DNA of 12,728 nt, from assembly GCA_030152105.1 (NCBI GenBank), contig JASLIH010000058.1, positions 1 to 12,728 on the forward strand, given 5' to 3'. Both the position numbers and the translations under genes were made by a program. This document shows positions 1-7,579 of this stretch, piece after piece (position 1 is the first letter of the stretch; each line of letters starts with the position of its first letter). The notes beneath the pieces were generated by a model, which was given only the letters and a program-made list of their open reading frames with translations, was not told the DNA's origin and searched no databases. This DNA is from Actinomycetes bacterium (GTDB lineage Bacteria > Actinomycetota > CALGFH01).

Positions 1-464
1 GCGGCCAGCAGGGCGTCGGCGTGGCCGTGGTAGCAGCCGGCGAACTTGACCAGCTTGGCCCGGCCGGTGGCCGCCCTGGCCAGGCGGGCCGCGCTCATGG
101 TGGCCTCGGTGCCGGAGCTGACCATGCGGAGCTTCTCCACCGCTGGGACCCGCCGTGCCACCTCCTCGGCCAGCTCGACCTCGGCCTCGGTCGGCGCCCC
201 GAACGAGGTCCCCTGGGCGGCGGCCGCCTGCACGGCCTCGACCACGCGGGGGTGGGCGTGCCCGGCGATCAGCGGCCCCCAGCTGCAGACCAGGTCGACA
301 TAGCGGTTCCCGTCAACGTCCCAGAGGTACGGCCCCTGCCCGCCGGCGAAGAACCGGGGCGTGCCCCCGACCCCACCGAACGCGCGCACGGGCGAGTTCA
401 CCCCGCCCGGGATCACCCGGGTCGCCCGCTCGAACAGGGCCTCGCTGCGGCCGGTCCGGGTCAC
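1..464 (-). CDS. hemL: Glutamate-1-semialdehyde 2,1-aminomutase (partial)
   Basis: PLP enzyme that converts glutamate-1-semialdehyde to 5-aminolevulinate, the last step of the C5 route, in the cytoplasm. Only the first 154 codons are present; the gene continues past the left edge, so the PLP-binding lysine is not visible. Seen: VNSPVRAF near residue 22, the [16 protein letters not shown] segment at about 116-131 (PLP phosphate region) and [10 protein letters not shown] at 141-150, all typical of this family and distinguishing it from general class III aminotransferases. The start is a GTG at 464-462 that shares four bases (GTGA) with the stop of the upstream reductase gene. A GGAGG at 475-471, six bases before the GTG, supports it. 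Likely translated by coupling to the reductase. The rest of the haem genes lie about 3.3 kb away on the same strand, split off by a plus-strand gene. Confidence 0.95.
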   Translation of the reverse strand, partial: MTRTGRSEALFERATRVIPGGVNSPVRAFGGVGGTPRFFAGGQGPYLWDVDGNRYVDLVCSWGPLIAGHAHPRVVEAVQAAAAQGTSFGAPTEAEVELAEEVARRVPAVEKLRMVSSGTEATMSAARLARAATGRAKLVKFAGCYHGHADALLA

Positions 465-1345
465 AGGGCGCCTCCGGCGTGGAGCTCGGCGATGCGGTCG
501 AGGTCCTCGGGGGTGAGCGGGTCCAGGTCGGCCGCCCCGGCCAGCTCCGCCAGCTGGTCGCGGTCCCGAACCTCGGGCAGGGCGGTGGCCACCGCCGGGT
601 CGGCCAGGGCGAACCGGAGCAGGGCCTGGTCGAGGGTCCGGCCCCGGTCCCGCTCCAGGAACTCCAGCCGGGCCCGGGCGGCGGCGTCCAGGCGCGGGGC
701 CAGTGGGTCACGGACGACCAGGCCGGCCCCGGTCTCGGCGGCCAGCGCGGCCAGGTCCCGCCCCGGCATCTGCTCGGCCACGTTGTAGACGGTCTCGACG
801 GCCGCGACCCGCCGCTCATCGAGCGCGGCCGCGCCCTCGTCGCCCCAGCCCTGCCCGGGGCCGAGGAGCACCCCGTAGTGGCGGATCTTGCCCTTCTGCA
901 CCTGCGACTCCAGCAGCTCGAACAGCTCGTCGAACTCGATGGCGTCCATTCCCGGGTGGTGCAGCAGCCACAGGTCGATCGGCTCAAGGCGTAGCCGCTG
1001 CAGTGACCGGTCAAGGGCTCGGCCCGCGAACACGGCCGACCAGTCGTGCCGTGGCGCCTGCGGGGTCGGGTCCCAGGGCCGCGGGGTGGTGTCGTAGCCG
1101 AAGGTGGTGGCCACCGTGACCTCGTCGCGGTGCCCGCGAATGGCCTGGCCGAGCAGCTCCTCGGCCCGGCCGTGGTCGTCGCTGTCGGTGGCCTCGAAGT
1201 AGGCCACGCCCAGGTCGAGCGCGGCCGCGAGCAGCGCGGCGGCGTCCTCGTCGGACCGCGCCCCCTCCCCGGCGACCAGCGACCACACCGCCAGCCCCAC
1301 CTCGCTGGCCGCGAGGTCGGTCGAGCCGATGCGGCGGTGACGCAC
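461..1345 (-). CDS. Aldo/keto reductase-fold protein, probable pseudoenzyme
   Basis: 294 residues, close to the usual length of the aldo/keto reductase TIM barrel. The fold is recognised from the N-terminal [20 protein letters not shown], the [11 protein letters not shown] stretch at 59-69, and IDLWLLHHP at 123-131. The family's catalytic tetrad is Asp-Tyr-Lys-His. Aligned without gaps, the Asp is Glu51 and the Tyr is Asp56 (canonical FDTADVYG reads FEATDSDD here). The Lys is Thr81 (canonical ATKFG reads ATTFG), and only His129 is kept. Ordinary NADPH-dependent carbonyl reduction is therefore unlikely. The start is GTG at 1345-1343 with AAGGAG at 1359-1354, eight bases upstream. The stop overlaps the hemL start by four bases, so the two are co-translated; this hints at a role linked to HemL or 5-aminolevulinate, but that is inference. 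The reading frame is intact and shows no sign of decay. Confidence 0.88.
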   Translation of the reverse strand: MRHRRIGSTDLAASEVGLAVWSLVAGEGARSDEDAAALLAAALDLGVAYFEATDSDDHGRAEELLGQAIRGHRDEVTVATTFGYDTTPRPWDPTPQAPRHDWSAVFAGRALDRSLQRLRLEPIDLWLLHHPGMDAIEFDELFELLESQVQKGKIRHYGVLLGPGQGWGDEGAAALDERRVAAVETVYNVAEQMPGRDLAALAAETGAGLVVRDPLAPRLDAAARARLEFLERDRGRTLDQALLRFALADPAVATALPEVRDRDQLAELAGAADLDPLTPEDLDRIAELHAGGAL

Positions 1346-1400
1346 GGGGTACGCTCCTTGGCGGCTGGGCGACCGTGGGTTGGCTGGGGGCCCGCCGCCC

Positions 1401-1406
1401 AGTCTA
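1401..1406 (-). promoter_or_regulatory. Possible -10 box for the reductase-hemL pair
   Basis: TAGACT on the minus strand, about 55 bases before the reductase GTG, in the 92-base divergent gap 1346-1437. The same hexamer stands before rex and before the membrane-protein gene. No convincing -35 box lies 16-18 bases upstream, so support is weak. I see no clear plus-strand promoter for the phospholipase D gene in the same gap. Confidence 0.25.
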
Positions 1407-1437
1407 CGACCGCTCCGACAACCGACGAGGAGGCCAG

Positions 1438-3048
1438 ATGCCCGAGGTCCAGGACTGGTTCCTCACGCCGTCGGAGCGGGGCAACCGCGAGACCCGGATC
1501 GACGTCCGCCGGGGGGACGGGCGGGCGTGGACCGAGGGGAACCGGGTCGAGCCGCTGGTGCACGGGGCGACCTACTTCGCGAGGCTGCTGGCCGCCCTGC
1601 GGGCGCTGGGCGACGGCGACCTGGTCGGCATCTTCGACTGGCGGGGCGACACCGACGAGCGCCTGGACGGCGAGGGCACCGAGCTGGGCAAGGTCCTGGC
1701 CGAGCTGGCCACCCGGGGCGTGCAGGTGCGCGGGCTGTTGTGGCGCTCCCATCCCAGCCTGGCCCATTTCCAGGAGGAGCAGAACCAGCACCTGGGCGAG
1801 GTGGTCAATGCGGCCGGCGGCGAGATCCTGCTCGACGAGCGGGTCCGGGGACCGGGCAGCCAGCACCAGAAGCTGGTCCTGATCCGCCACCCCGGCCGCG
1901 AGGACGACGACGTCGCGTTCATGGGCGGGATCGACCTGTGCCACGGGCGCCGGGACGACGAGCGCCACCTGGGCGACCCCCAGCCGGTGCCGTTGGACGA
2001 GCGCTACGGCGACCACCCGCCCTGGCACGACATCCAGCTGGAGCTCCGGGGGCCGGCGGTCGGCGATCTGTCGGTCACGTTCCGGGAGCGGTGGGAGGAC
2101 CCGACCCCGCTCGATCACCGCAACCCGTGGCGGGCCCGGCGGGCCAGGCGGATGGACCAGCCACGGCACCCCAGCCCGCTGCCGCCGGTGCTCCGCGACC
2201 CGGGCCCGGCGCCCGGTCCCCACGCCGTCCAGGTCCTGCGCACCTACCCGGCCAAGCGGCCGCCACTGCCGTTCGCGCCGCTGGGAGAGCGCAGCATCGC
2301 CCGGGCCTACCTCAAGGCCCTGTGGCGAGCCCGGCGCCTGGTCTACCTCGAGGACCAGTACCTGTGGTCCGAGGACATCGCCCAGGGCCTGGCCGACGCC
2401 CTGCGCCGCTCGCCCGAGCTGCGGCTGGTGGCCGTCGTCCCCCGCTACCCCGATCAGGACGGGCGGCTGACGGGCCCACCCAACCGCATCGGCCAGCAGG
2501 CCGCCCTCGACGCGGTGCGGGCGGCCGGCGGGGACCGGGTGGCCGTCTACGACCTCGAGAACGAGCACGGCACGCCCATCTACGTGCACGCCAAGGTGTG
2601 CGTGATCGACGACGTGTGGGCGGCGGTCGGCTCCGACAACCTGAACCGGCGCTCCTGGACCCACGACAGCGAGCTGTCCGCCGCGGTCCTGGACGAGACA
2701 CAAGACCGCCGGGAGCCCGCCGACCCGGCCGGCCTCGGCGACGGCGCCCGCCTGTTCGCCCGGGAGCTGCGCCTGCGGTTGTGGCGTGAGCACCTGGGCC
2801 GCGGGCCGGGGGAGGACGGCGACCTGCTGGACCCGGTCGAGGGGTTCGAGGCCTGGCGCCGGGGGGCCGGCGCCCTGACCGGCTGGCACGAGTCCGGCCG
2901 CCGCGGCCCCCGGCCCCCCGGCCAGGCCCGCGAGCACGACCCGGGCCGGGTGCAGGCGTGGGCCGCCTGGTGGGCCACCCCGCTGTACAAGTCGGTTGTC
3001 GACCCCGACGGGCGCCCCCGCCGCCTGCGCCGGGCGGGTCGGTTCTAG
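1438..3048 (+). CDS. Phospholipase D superfamily protein (two HKD motifs)
   Basis: 536 residues. Members of this superfamily hydrolyse or transfer phosphodiester bonds, on phospholipids or nucleic acids, using a pair of HxKxxxxD motifs that form one active site. Seen: motif 1 GSQHQKLVLIR with His143 and Lys145, followed by FMGGIDL at 161-167; and motif 2 VHAKVCVIDD with His384, Lys386 and Asp391, followed by AVGSDNLNRRSW, a standard ending. In motif 1 the position of the usual Asp (150) is Arg, so the first motif is HxK only. VYLEDQYLW at 302-310 also fits PLD proteins. There is no signal peptide or membrane helix, so it is probably cytoplasmic. The start chosen is ATG 1438 with GAGGAGG at 1427-1433; an in-frame GTG at 1375 would add 21 residues but lacks a good ribosome site. 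Its TAG overlaps the stop of the convergent phosphatase gene by two bases. The substrate cannot be told. Confidence 0.9.
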   Translation: MPEVQDWFLTPSERGNRETRIDVRRGDGRAWTEGNRVEPLVHGATYFARLLAALRALGDGDLVGIFDWRGDTDERLDGEGTELGKVLAELATRGVQVRGLLWRSHPSLAHFQEEQNQHLGEVVNAAGGEILLDERVRGPGSQHQKLVLIRHPGREDDDVAFMGGIDLCHGRRDDERHLGDPQPVPLDERYGDHPPWHDIQLELRGPAVGDLSVTFRERWEDPTPLDHRNPWRARRARRMDQPRHPSPLPPVLRDPGPAPGPHAVQVLRTYPAKRPPLPFAPLGERSIARAYLKALWRARRLVYLEDQYLWSEDIAQGLADALRRSPELRLVAVVPRYPDQDGRLTGPPNRIGQQAALDAVRAAGGDRVAVYDLENEHGTPIYVHAKVCVIDDVWAAVGSDNLNRRSWTHDSELSAAVLDETQDRREPADPAGLGDGARLFARELRLRLWREHLGRGPGEDGDLLDPVEGFEAWRRGAGALTGWHESGRRGPRPPGQAREHDPGRVQAWAAWWATPLYKSVVDPDGRPRRLRRAGRF

Positions 3049-3701
3049 GCGGGGCGGTCGGCGAGCAGCCGGGGCAGCCTGCGCATGTCGTCGAACACCA
3101 CTGTCCCGTGGCCGGCGAGGCGCTCGGGCCGGGTCAGGCCGCCGGCGTAGCCGAAGGCGCGCATGCCGGCCGCCCTGGCCGCCATCACCCCGTACAGGGT
3201 GTCCTCGACCACGGCGCAGCGGGCCGGCTCGGCCCCCATGCTCGCCGCCGCGTGCAGGAACAGGTCGGGGGCGGGCTTGCCGTTGGCGACCTCGTAGCCG
3301 CTGAAGATGCGGCCCTCGAACCGCCCGTAGAGCCCGGTGTGGCCGAGGGTGAAGCGGATCTTGTCGTGGCTGCCGCTGGAGGCGACGCAGGTCGGGACGC
3401 TGATCTGGTCCAGCGCCTCGTCGATGCCGTCCACCGGGACCAGGCCGGCCACGAACCCCTCGTGGTAGCGGCGCTGGAACTGGTCCTTCCAGTCGGTGGG
3501 GAGCCGGCTCCCGAGCTGGGCCTCGATCGCCTCGTCCATGTACTCGGTCGTGCGGCCCATGAACCGCTCGATGATCTCGGCCTCGGTCAGGGGCCAGCCC
3601 AGCTCGGCGAGGTACTCGGCCTCGACCCGGACGGCGATGCGCTCCGAGTCCACCAGCACGCCGTCGCAGTCGAAGATGACCAGCTCGAACGGGCCGTCCA
3701 T
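3045..3701 (-). CDS. HAD-superfamily sugar-phosphate phosphatase (YieH/PGM-B type)
   Basis: 218 residues, typical of beta-phosphoglucomutase-like HAD phosphatases with a helical cap. Seen: motif I FDCDGVLVDSE with nucleophile Asp11 and acid/base Asp13; motif II ASSGS at 107-111; motif III lysine Lys142 in NGKPAPDLF; motif IV VVEDTLYGVMAARAAGM with Glu166 and Asp167 for magnesium. Wording such as the IFSGYEV segment before the lysine resembles E. coli YieH, a 6-phosphogluconate phosphatase, but the substrate is not certain. The start is ATG at 3701-3699, four bases after the esterase stop; an in-frame upstream extension would only read through the 3' end of the esterase gene. Last gene of the apparent rex-hem operon. 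Its stop (TAG, 3047-3045) overlaps the stop of the opposing phospholipase D gene, leaving no room for a terminator between them. Confidence 0.9.
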   Translation of the reverse strand: MDGPFELVIFDCDGVLVDSERIAVRVEAEYLAELGWPLTEAEIIERFMGRTTEYMDEAIEAQLGSRLPTDWKDQFQRRYHEGFVAGLVPVDGIDEALDQISVPTCVASSGSHDKIRFTLGHTGLYGRFEGRIFSGYEVANGKPAPDLFLHAAASMGAEPARCAVVEDTLYGVMAARAAGMRAFGYAGGLTRPERLAGHGTVVFDDMRRLPRLLADRPA

Positions 3702-3705
3702 GCGG

Positions 3706-4770
3706 TCAGTCCCCGAGCCGCTCGGCCAGGAAGGCCAGGCCGGCCGGGTAGCGGTACTCGATCCCGGAGTGGGTGGCGTCGAACAGCTCGAAGACATGCT
3801 CGATCCCGAGGGCGTCGAGCTCGGCCGAGAACGCGGTGGCGCCCAGGTCGAGCCAGTACTGGTCGCGGCGGCCGGCGTCCAGGTAGATGCCGCGCAGGGA
3901 GCGGAGCTGGTCGGCGTGGCCGGCGGCCATGCGGACCGGGTCGAGGGCCAGCCAGCGCGCCCACACCTCGTCGCGGAGCCGGCCGGTGGCCGGGTCGAAG
4001 GGCAGGGTCACCGTGCCGTCGGGCTCGGCCGAGTAGCAGGCGGCCATGGCCCAGATGCCGAGCAGGATGCCGTCGGCCTCCTTGGACATCGCCGGCCGGG
4101 CGGTGAAGTCGTCGAAGAACCGCTCGTAGGAGCCGTCGTAGTGGTCTCGCAGGGCCCGGGTCGCCGCGGCCATGTCGGGAAGGTAGCAGTGCTCGAACAG
4201 GGCGTCGCCGGCGTGGCTGGCCAGGCCGCCGAAGGTGTCGGGCCGCAGCATCGGGGCGACCATGGCCCCGTACCCGCCGCTCGACTTGCCGGCGATGCCA
4301 CGGTGCTCGCGGGCCGGCAGGGTCGGGTAGCGGTCGTCGACGAACGCCACCACCTCGTCGCACAGGTAGTCCAGGTAGCGGCCGGTGCCCGGGGAGTTGA
4401 GGAACTGGCTGCCCCCGAGCGAGGTCCAGCAGTCCACCAGCACCACGACCGCGGGCGGGGGGACCTGATCCACCGGGGCACCCCTCCGGGGTTCCCCGGA
4501 CCCCTCCGGGCCCGCGAACAGCTCGTCGATCAGCTCGGGGACGGTGGGCCGCAGGGCGGTGCGGTTCCACCACATGTCGACCTGGCCGGTGTAGCCCTGG
4601 ATCACGTAGATGCTGGGGTGGCGGCGACCCGGGTCGTCGCCCACCCCGGGGGGCAGGTACACCCACAGCGGCCGCTCGACCGGGTCGCCGAGCGCGTTCC
4701 CCTCAAGGACCCGGCTGCGGATGGTCTGCTGCTCGAACCGGCCCCGTGGCTCGACCCGCCAAGGTTTCAC
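3706..4770 (-). CDS. Alpha/beta-hydrolase esterase (esterase D/FrmB-like)
   Basis: 354 residues, putative serine esterase of the esterase D / antigen 85-like group. Seen: WVYLPPG at 36-42 and YVIQGYTG at 55-62 (oxyanion region), GKSSGGYGAM at 161-170 with nucleophile Ser163 in GxSxG, Asp303 in DAGRRDQYW, and His334 in DATHSGIEY. No signal peptide, so cytoplasmic. A proline/glycine-rich insert at about 87-106 is probably a surface loop. Start choice: GTG at 4770-4768 lies nine bases after GAGGGG (4785-4780). An in-frame TTG at 4779 would add three residues but directly abuts that ribosome site. The GTG is part of the CACGTG core of a parS-like site, so protein binding there could interfere with expression. 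It lies 13 bases after hemB and four before the phosphatase gene, so it is likely co-transcribed with the haem genes. Substrate unknown; a role in haem synthesis is not implied by the fold. Confidence 0.85.
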   Translation of the reverse strand: MKPWRVEPRGRFEQQTIRSRVLEGNALGDPVERPLWVYLPPGVGDDPGRRHPSIYVIQGYTGQVDMWWNRTALRPTVPELIDELFAGPEGSGEPRRGAPVDQVPPPAVVVLVDCWTSLGGSQFLNSPGTGRYLDYLCDEVVAFVDDRYPTLPAREHRGIAGKSSGGYGAMVAPMLRPDTFGGLASHAGDALFEHCYLPDMAAATRALRDHYDGSYERFFDDFTARPAMSKEADGILLGIWAMAACYSAEPDGTVTLPFDPATGRLRDEVWARWLALDPVRMAAGHADQLRSLRGIYLDAGRRDQYWLDLGATAFSAELDALGIEHVFELFDATHSGIEYRYPAGLAFLAERLGD

Positions 4771-4778
4771 GTGGAACA
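4763..4778. other. parS-like ParB-binding site
   Basis: Plus strand reads GGTTTCACGTGGAACA; the minus strand reads TGTTCCACGTGAAACC. Against the widely conserved chromosomal parS consensus TGTTNCACGTGAAACA, the minus strand matches at every position but the last, and its inner 14 bases match GTTNCACGTGAAAC completely. parS is loaded by ParB, which with ParA segregates the chromosome; in actinobacteria the sites cluster around the replication origin. It spans the hemB-esterase junction. No other copy was noticed in this window. The match is seen in the sequence; function as a centromere site is inferred. Confidence 0.8.
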
Positions 4779-4783
4779 ACCCC

Positions 4784-5791
4784 TCACAGCAGCGGGGCGG
4801 CGTCGCGGGCGAAGTAGGTGACCACCAGGTCGGCCCCGGCCCGCCGGATGCTGGTCAGCACCTCCAGCATGACCCGCTCGCCGTCGACCCAGCCGCGCTC
4901 GGCGGCCGCCTTGACCATCGCGTACTCGCCGGACACGTGGTAGGCGGCGGTCGGCAGCCCGAAGGCCTGCTTGACCCGCCAGAGGACGTCCAGGTAGGCG
5001 AGGGCCGGCTTGACCATGACCATGTCGGCGCCCTCGGCGACGTCGAGGGCGACCTCGCGCAGGGCCTCGTCGCCGTTGGCCGGGTCCATCTGGTAGCCGG
5101 TCCGGTCCCCGGACCGGGGCGCCCCCTCGGCCGCCTCCCGGAACGGGCCGTACAGGCCGGAGGCGTACTTGGCCGCGTAGGCCAGGATCGGCAGGTCCGC
5201 GAACCCGGCCCGGTCGAGCCCGGCCCGGATCGCGCCCACCTGCCCGTCCATCATCCCGCTGGGCGCGATCACCGACGCCCCGGCCTCGGCCTGGGCGACC
5301 GCGACCCGCCGGTACAGCTCCAGGGTCGGGTCGTTGGCCACCACCGGGCCCTGGCCGCTGCCGCCAGGGGCCGCAGGGCCAAGCACCCCGCAGTGCCCGT
5401 GGTCGGTGTACTCGCACAGGCACAGGTCGGCGATCAGGGCCACGTCGTCGCCCAGGTCGGCCCGGAGCGCCCGGAGCGCCCGCTGGATGATCCCGTCCGG
5501 GGCCCAGGCCTGCGACCCCTCGGCATCCTTGGCCGCCGGGATCCCGAACAGCAGCAGCGCCGGGATGCCGAGCCCTGCCAGCTCGGCCGCCTCCTTGCGC
5601 AGGCTCTCCAGCGTGTGCTGGGCATGGCCGGGCATGGAGGCGATCGGGACCGCCTCGGAGATCCCCTCCTTCACGAACAGCGGCGCCACCAGGTCCCGCC
5701 GCGACAGCTCGTTCTCCCGGGCCAGCTCCCGCAGCACCCGACTCCCCCGCAGCCTCCGCGGCCGCCCCACCGGAAACGGCGCAGGTCGCAT
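4784..5791 (-). CDS. hemB: Delta-aminolevulinic acid dehydratase (porphobilinogen synthase)
   Basis: Condenses two molecules of 5-aminolevulinate to porphobilinogen. 335 residues, usual for the family. Seen: the zinc-cysteine cluster [13 protein letters not shown] with Cys124, Cys126 and Cys134, so this is a zinc-type rather than a magnesium-only enzyme; [12 protein letters not shown] at 178-189; the two Schiff-base lysines, Lys208 in [14 protein letters not shown] and Lys261 in [12 protein letters not shown]; and GYQMDPAN at 232-239. After the cysteine cluster there is a short Gly/Pro-rich insert (about 138-150) before VANDPTLEL. The start is ATG 5791-5789 with AAGGAG at 5802-5797, five bases upstream; a GTG one codon earlier is too close to that site. 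A 49-base gap, with a perfect hairpin, separates it from hemD, the longest break in the operon. Confidence 0.97.
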   Translation of the reverse strand: MRPAPFPVGRPRRLRGSRVLRELARENELSRRDLVAPLFVKEGISEAVPIASMPGHAQHTLESLRKEAAELAGLGIPALLLFGIPAAKDAEGSQAWAPDGIIQRALRALRADLGDDVALIADLCLCEYTDHGHCGVLGPAAPGGSGQGPVVANDPTLELYRRVAVAQAEAGASVIAPSGMMDGQVGAIRAGLDRAGFADLPILAYAAKYASGLYGPFREAAEGAPRSGDRTGYQMDPANGDEALREVALDVAEGADMVMVKPALAYLDVLWRVKQAFGLPTAAYHVSGEYAMVKAAAERGWVDGERVMLEVLTSIRRAGADLVVTYFARDAAPLL

Positions 5792-5802
5792 CACATCTCC
5801 TT

Positions 5803-5818
5803 GTCCGTCTGAACGGAC
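5803..5818 (-). promoter_or_regulatory. Perfect hairpin directly before the hemB ribosome site
   Basis: GTCCGT, four-base loop, ACGGAC: a six-base-pair perfect stem within the hemD-hemB gap. On the minus-strand transcript the stem ends at the base just before the AAGGAG of hemB. No U-tract follows, so it is not a standard terminator. It could affect hemB translation or mRNA processing, or be an operator. Function is inferred only. Confidence 0.4.
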
Positions 5819-5840
5819 CTACCCTACTACCGCCCGGAGA

Positions 5841-6614
5841 TCAGCCGGTGACGGCGTGCTCGATGGCCTCCACCAGGCCACCGATGGTGTGCTCGGTGGC
5901 GGTGGTGGCCACCGGGATGCCGGCGGAGCGGGCGGTGTCGGCGGTGACCGGGCCGATGGCGGCGACCCGGACTCCCGGCGGGGGTGGGCCGCCGTAGCCT
6001 CGGAGGAAGCCTTCGACGGTGGAGGAGGCGGTGAAGGCCACCCAGTCGACCTCGCCGCCGTCGAGGCGGCGGCGGGCCGCCGGGTCGAGCCTGCCGAGGG
6101 GGACGGTGTGGTAGGCGACCACCTCGGTGGCCTCCCAGCCCTTGACCCGGAGGATCACCGCCAGCTCCGGGTTGGCCAGGTCGGCCCTGGCCAGCAGCAC
6201 GGCGCCCGGGCCGGCCGGGAAGGCGTGGCCCAGGGCGGCGGTGGTGGCGACCTCGGGGACCAGGTCGGGGGCGACGCCCCAGGCGCGGAGGGCGGCCTCG
6301 GTCGCCGGGCCGACGGCGGCGACCAGGGCGGCGCCGAGCGCGGCCGGGCCGTGACCCGAGACCTCGGCCCGCGCCCGGACCGCGGCGACGCCGTTGACGC
6401 TGGTCAGGACGACCCAGTCGAACTGGCCGGCGGCCAGGTCCTCGACCGCCCGGTCGAGCTCGTCGGTGGCGGCGACGGGGCGGATCTCGATGGTCGGGAC
6501 CTCCAGCGGCTCGGCGCCTCTTGAGCGGAGCAGGGCCGAGAAGTCGCTGGCCTGGTCGCGGGCCCGGGGGACGAGGACGGTCAGGCCGGTGAGGGGCTGG
6601 CGGGCCGGGGTCAA
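5841..6614 (-). CDS. hemD: Uroporphyrinogen-III synthase
   Basis: Closes and inverts ring D of hydroxymethylbilane to give uroporphyrinogen III. 257 residues, the normal length of a stand-alone enzyme; there is no fused methyltransferase or regulator domain. This family is poorly conserved and is recognised from its two-domain pattern: LTGLTVLVPRARDQASDF at the N-terminus, VVLTSVNGVAAV near 68-79, AVGPATEAALRAWGV, VVAYHTVPLG in the second linker, VAFTASSTVEGF, and AAIGPVTADTARSAGI near the C-terminus. The start is TTG at 6614-6612, overlapping the hemC stop by four bases (TTGA). A GAGG lies about ten bases upstream. The neighbours hemC and hemB make the call secure. Translation is probably coupled to hemC. 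Confidence 0.94.
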   Translation of the reverse strand: MTPARQPLTGLTVLVPRARDQASDFSALLRSRGAEPLEVPTIEIRPVAATDELDRAVEDLAAGQFDWVVLTSVNGVAAVRARAEVSGHGPAALGAALVAAVGPATEAALRAWGVAPDLVPEVATTAALGHAFPAGPGAVLLARADLANPELAVILRVKGWEATEVVAYHTVPLGRLDPAARRRLDGGEVDWVAFTASSTVEGFLRGYGGPPPPGVRVAAIGPVTADTARSAGIPVATTATEHTIGGLVEAIEHAVTG

Positions 6615-7579
6615 CGGCGCCTGTCCTCGACCAGGGCGCGGACCTCGGGGCCGCAGGCGTCGAGGAGGCGGTCGGCGAGGGTGCGGCCGAGGCCCTCGGG
6701 GTCGTCGGCGGGGCCGCGGAGGCGCTCGCGGACCAGGCCCTTGCCGTCGAGGGCGGACAGGAAGCCCTGGATCTCCAGCGGCCCGGCGTTGGTCGGGCGC
6801 AGCAGCGCGCCGGCCGGGAGCGTGCAGGAGCCGCCGAGGCGCTGGAGGAACGAGCGCTCGGCCCGCAGGGCGACCCGGGAGGGGCGGTGGGTGAGGGCGC
6901 TGAGCAGGCCGAGGGCGCCGGTGTCGTCCTCGCGGGCCTCGACGGCCATGGTGCCCTGGCCGGGGGCCGGGGTGAAGGTCTCCGGGTCGAGGGGGATGGC
7001 CGCGTCGCTGGCCAGGCCAAGGCGGCGCAGCCCGGCGGCGGCCAGGACGACCGCGTCCAGCTCGCCGGCGTGGACCCGGCGGACCCGGCTGTCGACGTTG
7101 CCGCGGATGGACACCAGCTCCAGGTCGGGACGCAGCCAGTTGAGCAGCGCGACCCGCCGCGGGCTGCCGGTGCCGACCCTGGCCCCTGGCCCCAGGTCGT
7201 CGAGGCCGGTCAGGTGGTGGCGGCCGAGGAGCACGTCGCGCGGGTCGTCGCGCTCCGGGACGGCGGCCAGGACCAGACCGGGGACCTGGACGGCGGGCAG
7301 GTCCTTGGCCGAGTGCACCGCCAGGTCGGCCCGCCCGTCCAGCACCGCCTGCTGCACGGCCGCGGTGAAGATGCCCTTGCCGCCGATGGCGGCCGCCGGC
7401 ACGTCGCGACGCCGGTCGCCCTCGGTGACCACGGTGACCAGCTCGACGGGCAGCTCCGGCCAGGCCTTCCGCAGCCCGTCGACCACCAGCCGGCTCTGGG
7501 CGAGGGCGAGGGCGCTGCCCCGCGTGGCCAGTCGCAGGGCCCGGTCCCAGCCCGGTCCCGGGCGCTCAGCGGCGGTCAT
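6611..7579 (-). CDS. hemC: Hydroxymethylbilane synthase (porphobilinogen deaminase)
   Basis: Polymerises four porphobilinogens to hydroxymethylbilane on a covalently bound dipyrromethane cofactor. 322 residues. Seen: LATRGSALALAQSRLV at 17-32, GGKGIFTAAVQQAVLDG at 66-82, VHSAKDLP at 88-95 with catalytic Asp93, GTGSPRR at 136-142, SIRGNVDSR at 157-165, and ERSFLQRLGGSCTLPAGA with the cofactor-binding Cys252. All key residues are present. The start is ATG 7579-7577, inside the last codons of hemA (14-base overlap); no strong ribosome site is visible, in line with coupling to hemA. A ten-residue N-terminal tail precedes the conserved core. Confidence 0.97.
   Translation of the reverse strand: MTAAERPGPGWDRALRLATRGSALALAQSRLVVDGLRKAWPELPVELVTVVTEGDRRRDVPAAAIGGKGIFTAAVQQAVLDGRADLAVHSAKDLPAVQVPGLVLAAVPERDDPRDVLLGRHHLTGLDDLGPGARVGTGSPRRVALLNWLRPDLELVSIRGNVDSRVRRVHAGELDAVVLAAAGLRRLGLASDAAIPLDPETFTPAPGQGTMAVEAREDDTGALGLLSALTHRPSRVALRAERSFLQRLGGSCTLPAGALLRPTNAGPLEIQGFLSALDGKGLVRERLRGPADDPEGLGRTLADRLLDACGPEVRALVEDRRR

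Noticed and set aside
1346..1437. Plus-strand promoter and inverted repeat in the reductase/phospholipase D gap
   Set aside because: TTGGCT and TACGAC have 19-base spacing and poor matches; the CTGGG/CCCAG repeat needs bulges and is expected in GC-rich DNA.
313..2937. An 874-residue open frame on the minus strand
   Set aside because: It runs antisense to the phospholipase D gene and out of frame across the reductase and hemL. It has biased, low-complexity composition and no domain. GC-rich DNA with few stop codons gives such shadows.
1438..3048. Phospholipase D protein as part of an anti-phage system
   Set aside because: No nuclease, helicase, sensor or other defence partner lies next to it; neighbours are metabolic genes.
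3030..3060. Bidirectional terminator between the convergent genes
   Set aside because: The stop codons overlap and no stem with a T-tract is visible; the CTAG palindrome is just the two overlapping stops.
3702..3797. A 32-residue N-terminal extension of the HAD phosphatase
   Set aside because: It lies within the esterase 3' end and has no family similarity. The motif I strand begins a few residues after the ATG at 3701.
4771..4779. TTG start for the esterase
   Set aside because: The ribosome site GAGGGG ends immediately before it, leaving no spacer; the GTG at 4770 has a nine-base spacer.
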